Shown here: positions 1 through 7,967 of the stretch, piece by piece
Layout: each line of letters opens with the position of its first letter
Numbering within the stretch: position 1 is the first letter of the stretch
Assembly (NCBI RefSeq): GCF_003003255.1
Contig: NZ_PVTD01000017.1
Location: 1 to 37,881, forward strand
Direction: 5' to 3'
Source: Aliiruegeria haliotis
GTDB taxonomy: Bacteria; Pseudomonadota; Alphaproteobacteria; Rhodobacterales; Rhodobacteraceae
Length of the DNA: 37,881 nucleotides
The notes under the pieces: model-generated
The model's database searches: none
Told to the model about the DNA's origin: nothing
What the model saw: only the letters and a program-made list of their open reading frames with translations
Program-made: the position numbers and the translations under genes

Positions 1-181
1 TGACAACATCGATCTTGAACGCTCCCGTCGAACCAAAAACCTCAAAACTCTCCCAATTCCCTTCAGAATTCCGACGCTCAAGCTGTACAAAACCATCCTG
101 CGGATCCACGTCCAGCGTCCCGGACTTGGCCCAGTGAGGGAATGCATCGGTTACAAGCGCGGTCGACTGCCAATCGCTCAT
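1..181 (-). CDS. hypothetical protein, N-terminal part only
   Basis: The minus strand shows an ATG at 181 preceded by a good ribosome binding site (AAAGGAG, about 7 bases upstream). The open frame then runs off the left edge after 60 codons. The peptide begins MSDWQSTALVTDAFPHW and is rich in aromatic and acidic residues. It has no signal peptide or membrane segment in the visible part. I do not recognise the family. The strong start site and the absence of stops support a real gene, but its function cannot be stated. It is separated from rfbA by more than 400 bases, so it is probably a separate transcription unit from the EPS locus. Confidence 0.6.
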   Translation of the reverse strand, partial: MSDWQSTALVTDAFPHWAKSGTLDVDPQDGFVQLERRNSEGNWESFEVFGSTGAFKIDVV

Positions 182-599
182 CAGATTCTCCTTTGTTTGC
201 TCTCGTTGATCCCGGCAGGCAGTAGAACCGCCGGGTAGGGGCAAGGCGAGCCGTCCGAAACAGAAGATATCTCCCGAAAGTGGAAGAACACCTGTGCCGC
301 AGGGCTTCGCAAAAACATGCAAAACGGAAAATCCGACAAAAAACTCAAAGAAATGCAGCCGAACCAAACTCCCCGTTAATGAAAACGAAACCACCAAGGA
401 AACCTTATCGTAGATCATTGAAAGCAAATGGCTGCAGCCAGGTCGTCTGCAAGTTCCCACTCCAAGAACGACGTGCCTTCCATTTTGGAAGCACATAGCA
501 GACACAGTGTTCGGAAAGGTTGAGACCCTCAGATGTCAGGATCTGTTCTAGTGCCGATAGCGCACCAGTTCGGGGAACCGTCGATCTATCGGTAAAAAG
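182..599. other. intergenic stretch, no convincing gene
   Basis: This 418-base gap separates the partial left-edge gene from the 3' end of rfbA. A 72-codon plus-strand frame at 280-498 is rich in Lys, Arg and Pro, lacks a ribosome binding site and resembles no protein I know, so I treat it as non-coding. The part at about 300-400 is richer in A and C than the flanking genes. Apart from the dyad at 554-592 I see no clear element. The promoter of the left-edge gene should lie just right of 181. Confidence 0.6.
554..592. repeat. imperfect stem-loop after rfbA
   Basis: CCGATAG at 554-560 pairs with CTATCGG at 586-592. The loop carries a smaller dyad (GTTC-GGG-GAAC). It sits just beyond the rfbA stop codon and may fold in the rfbA transcript. 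There is no T-run on its 3' side in the minus direction, so it is not a classical intrinsic terminator. It could protect the 3' end or act as a weak terminator. Confidence 0.3.
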
Positions 600-1481
600 C
601 TATTGAAAGGTTTTGGAATCGAGAAGGCCACGCAAGTAGTCACCATAAAATGTCTTGCTGAAGAACGCCGCACGATCAAGGAGTTGTTGGTTTGATATCC
701 AGCCCTTCCGCCATGCAATTTCCTCCAGAGAACCCATCTGCAGCCCCTGCCGCTCCGTCAGGGTCCGGACGAAGTTCCCCGCATCCAATAGCGACCCGTG
801 CGTTCCGGTGTCGAGCCAGGCAAAGCCCCGACCCATCAGTTTGACGTCGAGTTGACCGCCCTGAAGGTAGATCTCAAGTAGAGAGGCGATCTCCAGTTCA
901 CCCCTCCCTGAGGGACGGAGCGACTTGGCTCGCTCTGGCGCCAGTGCATCGAGAAAGTACAAACCGGTGACCGCATATTTTGAAGGTGCGGTTTCGGGCT
1001 TTTCCACGATCCCTGTGACGATGCCATCAGAGAAACTCACGACCCCATATCGCTCCGGATCGGACACTTGATATGCGAAGATCGTGCCGCCCTCCGACTT
1101 TTGATCCGCATCGGCAAGATTCTCAGGAAGTCCATGGCCAAAAAAGATATTGTCGCCGAGGATCAGCGCGGAAGGGCTGCCATCAAGAAACGACTCCGCA
1201 AGTATAAACGCTTGCGCAAGTCCGTCCGGCGTTGGTTGCTCGATCCAGGTCAGTTCCAGTCCAAACTGGCTGCCATCGCCCAGCAGGCGTTGAAATTGCG
1301 GCTGGTCGATGGGGGTCGTGATGATCGCTATCTCTCGAATACCCGCCAGCATCAGGACGCTGAGCGGATAGAACACCATGGGTTTGTCGTAAATCGGAAG
1401 TAATTGCTTGGAAACGGCCATGGTGATCGGGTAGAGCCGCGTTCCCGATCCGCCGGCGAGGACAATACCTTTTCGTTTCAT
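600..1481 (-). CDS. rfbA: glucose-1-phosphate thymidylyltransferase RfbA/RmlA
   Basis: This 293-residue protein has the full family length. It makes dTDP-glucose from glucose-1-phosphate and dTTP, the first step of dTDP-rhamnose and related sugar synthesis in the cytosol. The N-terminus has the nucleotidyltransferase signature GGSGTRLYPIT (residues 10-20), then SKQLLPIYDKPM, the metal-binding LGDNIFFG segment near residue 108, VEKP near residue 160 and WLDTGTH near residue 223, all diagnostic of RmlA. The ATG at 1481 has AGGA just upstream. It is the most distal gene of the minus-strand EPS arm. The partner genes rfbB, rfbC and rfbD are not in the window, so which sugar is made is unknown. 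Confidence 0.95.
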   Translation of the reverse strand: MKRKGIVLAGGSGTRLYPITMAVSKQLLPIYDKPMVFYPLSVLMLAGIREIAIITTPIDQPQFQRLLGDGSQFGLELTWIEQPTPDGLAQAFILAESFLDGSPSALILGDNIFFGHGLPENLADADQKSEGGTIFAYQVSDPERYGVVSFSDGIVTGIVEKPETAPSKYAVTGLYFLDALAPERAKSLRPSGRGELEIASLLEIYLQGGQLDVKLMGRGFAWLDTGTHGSLLDAGNFVRTLTERQGLQMGSLEEIAWRKGWISNQQLLDRAAFFSKTFYGDYLRGLLDSKTFQ

Positions 1482-1596
1482 CGCCTTTTCCTAATCTGGT
1501 GCTATGGGCGCAACGGAACTTTCGCCCGGACAGGCCACCCGGTGGCAGCCGCTTGCACTCAGGATACCTGAATGATGCATGAGGCTTCGCGGCAAC

Positions 1597-2076
1597 CTAC
1601 CGCCCTCCGGAGTCGATAAACGACTCGATGCGGTGCAGCAATGTTGCATAGGATGGATTGAGAGACGCGGTTGCGCCTTCCAATGATGGGCAATGAACCA
1701 GTTTTTCCAGGTCATCTTCGTCCCAGGCGATGTGTATGCCAGGCAAGGCCTCGAAGTGTTGTGCGGTTGCAACCTGATGGTCGTTTCGGTGCTCGCCGTT
1801 GGAGTGTCGGCGGGGGAAGATGATCAGAGGTTTGCCGATTTTTTTTGCCGTCAGGATGGTACCTATGCCGGCGTGGCCGACGACCACTCGCGACCGCTCA
1901 AACGTTCCTTCGTATTCGGAGGGCGGAATCGTCTCGAGCGTTTCCATGAACTTGTAGCCCTGACGCTGGGGACCAGTTTGCGCGAGAACGGGCTCCTTGG
2001 TTCGCGCCGCGATGCCATCCATTGCGGTCAGCAGCCGCGGAAACGGAAGTTGCATTCCGATCGTGACCAAGATCAC
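1597..2076 (-). CDS. Alg13/PssE-like glycosyltransferase catalytic subunit
   Basis: This 159-residue protein resembles the C-terminal half of family 28 glycosyltransferases (the PssE/EpsF or Alg13 type), which binds the nucleotide sugar. Visible features are VILVTIGMQLPFPRL at the start, VVVGHAGIGTI near residue 70 (the UDP-sugar binding H-AG-G motif), and a following PLIIFPRR segment. The best start is GTG at 2076. It overlaps the stop of the upstream Alg14-like gene (GTGA) and has AGGAG 8 bases upstream; the longer TTG or ATG frames give an Arg-rich non-homologous leader. The pair should form a two-subunit, membrane-associated transferase that adds a sugar to the lipid-linked EPS intermediate. 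Donor and acceptor are not determinable here. Confidence 0.85.
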   Translation of the reverse strand: MILVTIGMQLPFPRLLTAMDGIAARTKEPVLAQTGPQRQGYKFMETLETIPPSEYEGTFERSRVVVGHAGIGTILTAKKIGKPLIIFPRRHSNGEHRNDHQVATAQHFEALPGIHIAWDEDDLEKLVHCPSLEGATASLNPSYATLLHRIESFIDSGGR

Positions 2077-2576
2077 AGAACGGCTCCTGCGAATTCCGCG
2101 TCGCTGAGTTCGGCGACGTCTTCCCATTGGGTCAGCCAGAGGTCGGCCACGCGGCGTGCCTGTTTGCCGGACATGGACATTTCCTTCGCGTTGGCGACAG
2201 AGTCGACCCAGATTGTTCGTGCGCCCCAGAAGCGCCCCGCAGCGAGCGCCATGACCCCAGGGAGCGCACCTGTCGAGATCACGATGGCCGGCCGGACCCG
2301 ACGGACAAGCCGAACGATCGCAAACGCTGTGGTTGCGGCTTCCAGTTTCCTGTTGCGGTTGCAGTCTGGGATAAGCGTCGCGGGCTCTGCACCAAATTCC
2401 TCCGCAAGACCCGGAAGCGTTGTCGCGAAGTGAATGTCATGATGAGCGAATGCGGGGCGCAGCATCATCAGTTGCTGCCAGTGCCCACCTGCGGAGGCGA
2501 TAGCGAGCACTTTTTTTGTCTGCCGTCCAGATGAGGCTTCGCCCGATGCCTGCGGCGCAGCTTTGGTATCCGTCAT
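2073..2576 (-). CDS. Alg14/PssD-like glycosyltransferase anchor subunit
   Basis: This 167-residue protein matches the N-terminal half of a split family 28 transferase (PssD/EpsE or Alg14 type). SAGGHWQQL at residues 28-36 is the glycine-rich acceptor-side motif of this family. It is followed by VISTGALPGV near residue 100 and a conserved IWVDSVANAKEMSMSG segment. In the known systems this subunit recruits the catalytic partner to the membrane and binds the lipid-linked acceptor. The gene overlaps its partner by 4 bases, implying coupled translation and a 1:1 complex. The first 20 residues are polar and poorly conserved in look, and the upstream AGGA is far from the ATG, so the exact start is uncertain. 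Confidence 0.87.
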   Translation of the reverse strand: MTDTKAAPQASGEASSGRQTKKVLAIASAGGHWQQLMMLRPAFAHHDIHFATTLPGLAEEFGAEPATLIPDCNRNRKLEAATTAFAIVRLVRRVRPAIVISTGALPGVMALAAGRFWGARTIWVDSVANAKEMSMSGKQARRVADLWLTQWEDVAELSDAEFAGAVL

Positions 2577-2723
2577 GATGTGCAGTGCCGTTCCTGGGCC
2601 GTCCCGCTCTTGCCCTTGTCTGGTTCTTTTTTTGGTCGCGATGCTACGCCGACGAGTAGACGTACCAGAACGGTTAGCATGGCTTGGATTACCTCTGCCA
2701 TAGTGTTTTGAAGCAAGTGTCGA

Positions 2724-3485
2724 CTAGCCGGAAATAAACCGCACTTCTCCCCGGTCTATACATGCCGCAGTCAGTCGGTTTGTCCTCCAGGCACCGGTGT
2801 CGAGGGCTATATACCCGGCCTCTGCCGATGGTTCGGGGACGACCGTGTGACCGTGCACCACCCACGCCCCATCCCACCGCGCGCGAGGTTGCCGAGGGGG
2901 GCGTGCCCACAAGAGTGTACCTTCCTCCTGCTGTTCCATGGGGAGGTCCGGGTCTGTCAGCGCATGGACGGTCACCACGTTGCCGGACTGCCACCACAAA
3001 GGGAGCTTGCCGAGCCAATCAAGGAGGTCGTCGCCGGCCTCGATACGGATTCGGTCCGCGATTTCGCTCAGTCTGGCATTGGTGGATTTTGCCGTGACGT
3101 GCCCGACCCCAAAGCTCTCCACTGTTTCCTGCCCCCCAATAGTCAACCACCGGCCCGTTGCGACACTGGGCATGTGCATGAAGTCGAGCAACATACGGTC
3201 ATGATTTCCAAGCAGGCAGTGCACATTTGCCGGGCCCTGTTGTTGCTGAAAGTGCATCAACCGACGCAGCACAGCATGGCTTTCAGGACCGCGATCAACG
3301 TAGTCGCCCAGGAACACGATGTCGGCGCTGCGATTGCCCCGGTCATCTTCGATGGCTGCAAGCACCCCGTCGAGAAGATCCAGGCGACCGTGAATGTCAC
3401 CGACGGCGTATAGCCTGCGGTCCGGCTCAGGTGGCTGTATCCCTGCGTCGGTTGATTTTGCGAGAAGGCGTCGTATCCAGCTCAT
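2724..3485 (-). CDS. PPP-family serine/threonine (metallo)phosphatase
   Basis: This 253-residue protein has the three metal-binding signatures of the PPP phosphoesterase family in order: GDIHGR (29-34), GDYVDRG (60-66) and GNHD (93-96). Later come VHALTDPDLP and WVVHGHT, which supply the C-terminal metal ligands. It is close to bacterial PrpA/PrpB-type phosphatases in size and has no signal peptide, so it should be cytosolic. The start is ATG 3485, which overlaps the TGA of the rhomboid gene (ATGA), so the two are probably translationally coupled. The longer frame upstream is only the shadow of the rhomboid gene. Its position inside an EPS locus that also has a BY-kinase suggests a regulatory dephosphorylation role. 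That is inference; substrates are unknown. Confidence 0.86.
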   Translation of the reverse strand: MSWIRRLLAKSTDAGIQPPEPDRRLYAVGDIHGRLDLLDGVLAAIEDDRGNRSADIVFLGDYVDRGPESHAVLRRLMHFQQQQGPANVHCLLGNHDRMLLDFMHMPSVATGRWLTIGGQETVESFGVGHVTAKSTNARLSEIADRIRIEAGDDLLDWLGKLPLWWQSGNVVTVHALTDPDLPMEQQEEGTLLWARPPRQPRARWDGAWVVHGHTVVPEPSAEAGYIALDTGAWRTNRLTAACIDRGEVRFISG

Positions 3486-4135
3486 CGAATGCGGCTCGTT
3501 CGTTTCTGAATGACTGCGGTCAGCCAACCGGCGGCAAACCCGCCAAGATGTGTTTCCCAGGCGACCCGACCGGCGAAAGCGATGAAGAGGATCACGTTCA
3601 TCAGGATCAGGACGATCAGGATCCGGCGTGTGGCCCGTATCGAAGACCGGGTGTTGGGGCGCGACAGCCAGATCCAGGCGACAATGGCGCCTGCGAGTCC
3701 GAACAGCCCGCCCGATGCGCCGACCATCGGAGTGCTCGCATCCCCCAGCGCTGCGTAGAACGCCCCGCCAAGAACGACGGAAAGTGCGTAGATCGCGAAG
3801 AAACCGGTGGGTCCTGCACGATCCTGCACCGTCATTCCGAGGGAGGCCAGGGTGATCATGTTGAATACGAGATGAACCACGCCACCGTGCAGGAAACTGT
3901 AGGTCGCGAACATCAGCCATGGCTGGCTTGGGTAGTTCGCATGCCAGTTGTGCAGAAGACCGGGCCAGAAGGCACCGTATTCATAGGCGATGGCGCGCAA
4001 GCGCGTCCCGCCAAAGACCCCGAGGTCACCGAGGAGGAGAATTGCCTCGATGACGCTGCACAGCAGGATGAGCAGCAAGACAATCGGGTAGGTCCGCGGG
4101 AAGGACAACGACGATGAAAGGGTCGGTCGCAACAT
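3482..4135 (-). CDS. rhomboid-family intramembrane serine protease
   Basis: With ATG 4135 as start the protein has 217 residues and about six hydrophobic segments. The rhomboid catalytic dyad is visible: Ser141 in GASGGLFG and His196 in WETHLGG. HLVFNM (88-93) supplies the conserved His and Asn of the oxyanion region. These proteases cut substrates within the inner membrane. A TTG 12 codons upstream is possible but adds a polar leader. GGAGAGGGG lies about 14 bases before the chosen ATG. The gene sits 55 bases after the exosortase and overlaps the phosphatase gene. A rhombosortase-like role (C-terminal tag processing) is conceivable because those enzymes are rhomboids too. The locus association is the only support. 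Confidence 0.86.
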   Translation of the reverse strand: MLRPTLSSSLSFPRTYPIVLLLILLCSVIEAILLLGDLGVFGGTRLRAIAYEYGAFWPGLLHNWHANYPSQPWLMFATYSFLHGGVVHLVFNMITLASLGMTVQDRAGPTGFFAIYALSVVLGGAFYAALGDASTPMVGASGGLFGLAGAIVAWIWLSRPNTRSSIRATRRILIVLILMNVILFIAFAGRVAWETHLGGFAAGWLTAVIQKRTSRIR

Positions 4136-4190
4136 TGGCAATTGAATGACCCCTCTCCCCGAACGATGCAAGCAAAGAGCGTCGGCAGGC

Positions 4191-5780
4191 CTATTCGGGT
4201 ACGAAGCGCGGCAATTTCAGAAGGGCCTGGCTCATGAAGTCCTGCAACCGTTTGTCGGCTGCTTCCTCGGTTTCGTCTGGTGCAATTCGGGTTATGAAAC
4301 GCACCAGCGCACCATCGGTGCGGCCGGTGGTCAGGCTGTCGACGACGACGCTGGCCTTGGCGGCGAAGTCATTGGTCATGCGCTTTCCACGCTGCTCGAA
4401 CCAGTAATACACCAGCTGTCGGTTCAGGCCTTTCTCGATCACCGCCCGGTTCAGGGTGAAGGTTCCGTACGGAGTGTCGGGAAACGAGACCTCCCTCGGC
4501 GCAATCCCGAACACTTCCCATCCGCCCGTTGGCAGGCAAACCTCGGGGGAGTGGATCCCGAAGCCTTCGGTCTGGCTTTCGTAGTAGGCGACGAACATGC
4601 CGACGGTTTCGCGCGTTCCGGCCTTTGCGAAGGTCGCATTGACGTAGTCGTCAGCGGCGAGAATGGCCTCGATGTCCGGCGTCAGTTGCGCCCGAATGCC
4701 CGACCAGTTTTCGATACGGTTTGGAAAGACGGCAAACCCATCGCGATCCACCAGAGTTGCTTCGCCCGGTTGGATACTGGTCCAGGCGAGGCTGGCACCG
4801 GCCGTCAGAAGACAGGCCGCAATCAGCGCTTTGAACGTCCGGATCGAGAAGATCCTCATGAGAATCCCGCCGAACCCCTCGAAGTCGAGATCGATTGCAT
4901 CGGCAAGTGGCAGGGGGGCGGGGGTCAGTCGTTGAAGGCAGATGGCAAGCAGGAACAGGATGCCCACGCACAACAGGAAGATTACCCAGCCTTCGAAGAA
5001 GTGTATGAACCCCTCAGCCTGCTGGATCCCGTAGCTGTTCACCAGCACGCCGACGATCCCGATGCGGACGGAGTTCATGAAGACGGTGAGTGGCGCGGCC
5101 GAGAGGAGCAGGACTGCCTTGTGCCAGAACGGGCCACGGTAGAGGATCGAGAACAGGTAGGAGAAGCTCAATATCGGGAACAGGTAGCGCAACCCGGAGC
5201 AGGCTTCGGCAACCTGCAGCTTGTACACGCCCAGGTCGATGACATTGCCTTCCAGATAGACTGGAACACCCGCCGTGCGAACGAACCAGACGCCCAGTTC
5301 GGAGGAAACGCCCTGAAGGAAGATCGTCAGTTTCCAGTACAGGAATTGTGGCAGCGGCAGCATGAAGATCAGGTGAAAGACCGGCAACTGGTGGCGAATT
5401 CCGCGCTTCCAGCCGAAGAAGGTCAGGACGACGCCGCTGACCCAGAAGATGAAGGCATAGGTCACGATATCCGGGATGCGCGCCAGATTTCCCAGTACCG
5501 CAAGGAACAAGGCGGCGGCCAGCACCAACAGCCCGGGGCCGCGGTCGTTGATATCCTTGGGCAATGGCTCGCTGAGGCGCATCTCCCGAAGGAAGAGGTA
5601 CAGCGAGATCAGGGGAATGAGCGGGCCGTGGCTGTATTCCGGCGTCGACCAGGCGTTCGCGAGGGACACGAAGCCGATCCAGAAAATCGGAACCGACGCG
5701 AGCAGCAGACCGGCGAACCAGAGAAAGCCGGTTGAAAACGTTCCGGATGTGTCCGCCGAAGATGCGGTTGGGCTCGTCAT
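4191..5780 (-). CDS. xrtD: exosortase fused to EpsI domain (XrtD type)
   Basis: This 529-residue, multi-pass inner-membrane protein carries the exosortase catalytic triad: Cys194 in [12 protein letters not shown], Arg239 in FMNSVRI and His260 in [16 protein letters not shown] (48-57) is the typical N-terminal family motif. About eight hydrophobic helices precede residue 285. From about residue 310 a second domain of the EpsI type follows, with one membrane segment and [10 protein letters not shown] (408-417). Exosortases cut C-terminal PEP-CTERM-like tags and hand proteins on to the surface and EPS. The EpsI-fused form in Rhodobacterales is usually the VPLPA-CTERM-specific XrtD, hence the symbol. 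No tagged substrate is in this window. GAGGA lies 12 bases before the ATG. Confidence 0.92.
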   Translation of the reverse strand: MTSPTASSADTSGTFSTGFLWFAGLLLASVPIFWIGFVSLANAWSTPEYSHGPLIPLISLYLFLREMRLSEPLPKDINDRGPGLLVLAAALFLAVLGNLARIPDIVTYAFIFWVSGVVLTFFGWKRGIRHQLPVFHLIFMLPLPQFLYWKLTIFLQGVSSELGVWFVRTAGVPVYLEGNVIDLGVYKLQVAEACSGLRYLFPILSFSYLFSILYRGPFWHKAVLLLSAAPLTVFMNSVRIGIVGVLVNSYGIQQAEGFIHFFEGWVIFLLCVGILFLLAICLQRLTPAPLPLADAIDLDFEGFGGILMRIFSIRTFKALIAACLLTAGASLAWTSIQPGEATLVDRDGFAVFPNRIENWSGIRAQLTPDIEAILAADDYVNATFAKAGTRETVGMFVAYYESQTEGFGIHSPEVCLPTGGWEVFGIAPREVSFPDTPYGTFTLNRAVIEKGLNRQLVYYWFEQRGKRMTNDFAAKASVVVDSLTTGRTDGALVRFITRIAPDETEEAADKRLQDFMSQALLKLPRFVPE

Positions 5781-5822
5781 GCTCAGAGAATCCTCGGCCT
5801 GTCCCGTTTTTGTCCTGGCCCA

Positions 5823-7217
5823 CTACGGGCGGAAGGTGAAGTTCCGGTCAAGGGTGGCAAAGAACACGTTCTCGGCAATCAATTCGTCTACCCGATCGAA
5901 CGCGTAGTTATGTGTGTAGCCTGCGCGGATCCGCCAATCTTCGTTGATCTCCCTGTAGAGGCTTGCCGAGAAATCCGCCCTTTCCCGGTTCTCGCCGCCA
6001 TCATCCAGCGGATCCGAGGAATAGAGACCGAGAGACAGCTCCATTCCGGTCAGTTGCGTGAGTTCCTGCGCGTAGTTGACGTTCAACCGGCTGTCGACCG
6101 TATCCTCGTCGTCATCGTTCGTGCGGACCGCGCTTCTGAACACAACTTGCAATGCCGACGTCTTGTAGTCGCGGGTCCAGTCTATGCTCCCGACCGGAGT
6201 TACGGTTCCGGAAGACGTCCGCGTGGCGCCGATCGTCAGGTCGACACTGCCGTGGATGAGGTCCAGTGCGCGTCCGAAGGACAGGTCGGTCTGAACGCCC
6301 GTGCTCTCCAGGCGGCTGCGGAGGCGTGTGCGGAGATTGCCGTTCTTCATGTCCTGGGTCAGGCGCAGATCGAGCGTGGGTTCGTGTCTTTCGGTGGTCA
6401 CACGTTCGCTGCCGACGGTCTGTGTCAACGCGTTGGATTCGTACCGGGCCGCGCCATAGAAAGCGAGGCGCGGATTGAGTTCCACGTTTATGCCCAAGCC
6501 AACACCTTTGCGAATTTCGTCGGACTTCAGATCCTCGATATCGTCCCGGTCATAGTAGTCCAGAACACCGAACAGTTGCGCAGTCCGCGTGGCGGCCAAC
6601 TCAAGTCGACCATTGAAAAGAAGCGTGTCGCGATCAGTGAGGTCCGGGTCTGTCGTGTCCTGGTAGCGGGTTTGCCGGAACTGCAGCGTAGCCTCCGAAG
6701 TCGTCGGCGTTCCGTTGCCTCCGGCCAGTGTCGCCGCAAACCGAAGGTCGCGTCGCGTTCCCTGGTCTACAATCAGGTCCCGGCCTGTCTGAGGTTGGAA
6801 CTTCCGGTCAAAACGGTTCTCGCTTTGCCGGTAGCTCAACTCTGTTTCGAGGTTTGCGTTATACCCCTGCCGGTCATAGCTCACCTGGAAGAACGGGTTG
6901 AGGAAGCCTCCGTTTTCACCGTCGTCCTCGCCGTATTCGCCAAGCTCCAGCGTCGTCCCTGCCTCTGCGGAAAACTGCTCGCTACGGGTTTCCGACGCGT
7001 ATCCGAGCGTTGCATCGGTCCGCCACAGGTAGGTGTTCCCGGTCGGGTTCTCCAACGCGTCGTAGTTGTCCGAGAAGTAGTAGCCGGTGCTCAGGTCGAA
7101 GAACCCCTCCGTTGCACTCTCGGTTGTGGTCTGAGCGCTCGCGAAAGTGGCCAAGCACCCTGCGATCGCGCCGAGGCAAGCCTTCTGCCCCAGGAACTCT
7201 CTACGACCTGTGCGCAT
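5823..7217 (-). CDS. outer-membrane beta-barrel protein of the EPS locus
   Basis: This 464-residue protein has a cleavable leader (to about FASAQ, residue 29) and then alternating polar and hydrophobic strands with many Asp, Arg, Tyr and Thr residues. It ends in FTFRP, close to the aromatic C-terminus of outer-membrane barrels. Repeated strand-turn units such as LYREINEDWRIRAGYTHNYAF are clear. It lies 3 bases after the export gene and just before the exosortase, matching the position of the barrel protein in PEP-CTERM/exosortase EPS loci, where it is thought to form the outer-membrane pore. The leader contains RREFL, a twin-arginine-like motif, which is odd for a barrel. The ribosome site is weak (GAGTG), so coupling to the upstream stop is likely. 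Confidence 0.8.
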   Translation of the reverse strand: MRTGRREFLGQKACLGAIAGCLATFASAQTTTESATEGFFDLSTGYYFSDNYDALENPTGNTYLWRTDATLGYASETRSEQFSAEAGTTLELGEYGEDDGENGGFLNPFFQVSYDRQGYNANLETELSYRQSENRFDRKFQPQTGRDLIVDQGTRRDLRFAATLAGGNGTPTTSEATLQFRQTRYQDTTDPDLTDRDTLLFNGRLELAATRTAQLFGVLDYYDRDDIEDLKSDEIRKGVGLGINVELNPRLAFYGAARYESNALTQTVGSERVTTERHEPTLDLRLTQDMKNGNLRTRLRSRLESTGVQTDLSFGRALDLIHGSVDLTIGATRTSSGTVTPVGSIDWTRDYKTSALQVVFRSAVRTNDDDEDTVDSRLNVNYAQELTQLTGMELSLGLYSSDPLDDGGENRERADFSASLYREINEDWRIRAGYTHNYAFDRVDELIAENVFFATLDRNFTFRP

Positions 7218-7220
7218 ACA

Positions 7221-7826
7221 TCACTCGAACAAGCGCCGTTCCGGGACAAGCACGACATCGCCCTCGATCAGGCGAGGATCGGCGTTTATCTGGGCGCCCT
7301 GGGCGATCGCCTTGTAGTTGATCTTGTATAGTTTCTGACGGCCGGAGGCCTTATCCTGCCTACGAAGCTGCAGGCGTTTCTTGGCCGCGTATTTCGTGAA
7401 ACCACCGCTCTGAGACAGCAACTGGAGCAGCGTCGTTCCGCCGAGCACGGTCTTGGGGCCGGGGTCGTTCACCTCGCCAACGAGATAGACCACGAAGGTG
7501 TCGTCGCTCAACTCGACGGGTTTTTCCGGTGCCAGGCCCACAACCGAGACAAAGACCGTCGGTTTGACTGCGAAGTTGCTGGCGATACTTGAGGCAATGG
7601 TCTGTTCCACCTGGTCGGTGGTTCGCCCACCAGCCTTGACGGATCCAGCCATGGGGAAGCTGAAGCGGCCATCAGGCAATACCAGTGCGTTGCGGTTGAG
7701 CGATGAATCCTCGAGAATCTCGATCGCCAGGGTGTCTCCGGACTGGATCTGGTAGGAACCCTGTGCCGCAGCTGCGCACAGGCTTATGAAAAGCGCAATC
7801 GCACCCAGCGCCAATCTCGCAATCAT
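7221..7826 (-). CDS. polysaccharide export protein, Wza-like (short form)
   Basis: This 201-residue protein has a signal peptide of about 21 residues ending in AAAAQ. A Poly_export domain follows (YQIQSGDTLAIEILEDSSLN, then LPDGRFSFPMAGSV), and then one SLBB-like domain (VYLVGEVNDPGPKTV and LLQLLSQSGGF) and VLVPERRLFE at the end. It is much shorter than Wza (about 380 residues), as is normal for the PEP-CTERM-locus subfamily. It lacks the C-terminal membrane helix, which fits a separate barrel protein being encoded immediately downstream. The site ISLC in the leader is not a canonical lipobox. GAGGA lies 8 bases before the ATG. A dyad sits about 60-77 bases upstream of the start. Confidence 0.91.
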   Translation of the reverse strand: MIARLALGAIALFISLCAAAAQGSYQIQSGDTLAIEILEDSSLNRNALVLPDGRFSFPMAGSVKAGGRTTDQVEQTIASSIASNFAVKPTVFVSVVGLAPEKPVELSDDTFVVYLVGEVNDPGPKTVLGGTTLLQLLSQSGGFTKYAAKKRLQLRRQDKASGRQKLYKINYKAIAQGAQINADPRLIEGDVVLVPERRLFE

Positions 7827-7885
7827 TCTGCCGTCCTCACGTTTCTTGTTTGTTTTGGCACGGTCAGTAGCCGCACCTTTGCCTG

Positions 7886-7903
7886 TTGCCCAATTTTGGA
7901 CAA
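7886..7903. promoter_or_regulatory. operator-like 18-bp dyad upstream of the export gene
   Basis: TTGCCCAATTTTGGACAA is an interrupted palindrome of the form TTG-n-CCAA-n2-TTGG-n-CAA, with 7 of 8 pairs in each arm matching. It lies 60-77 bases before the export gene start, in the 141-base gap after the TPR lipoprotein gene. A CTATAG sequence lies beside it. The same half-site, TTGTCCAA, recurs in the dyad before chvI. This is a possible transcription factor site; the factor is unknown. Confidence 0.3.
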
Positions 7904-7967
7904 ACTATAGCAGGTGGCGGCGGCAGGGGAAGCGCGGCACCGTCGTCAAGGTGTACAGCAGTTGGAA

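Noticed and set aside
280-498. A 72-codon frame in the left intergenic stretch
   Set aside because: No ribosome site, low-complexity Lys/Arg/Pro composition and no recognisable family.
1482-1596. Two small dyads (GCCAC-CCG-GTGGC and TCAGG-ATA-CCTGA) between rfbA and the Alg13-like gene
   Set aside because: Five-base stems of this kind are common by chance in GC-rich DNA and neither is followed by a T-run.
3486-3920. Long upstream extension of the phosphatase frame
   Set aside because: It lies wholly inside the rhomboid gene in another frame; ATG 3485 with the ATGA overlap is the natural start.
4146-5735. A 529-codon plus-strand open frame antisense to the exosortase
   Set aside because: It mirrors the exosortase codon structure in a high-GC gene, begins without a ribosome site, and its translation is a low-complexity mixture rich in Asp, Glu, Gln and Arg with no domain.
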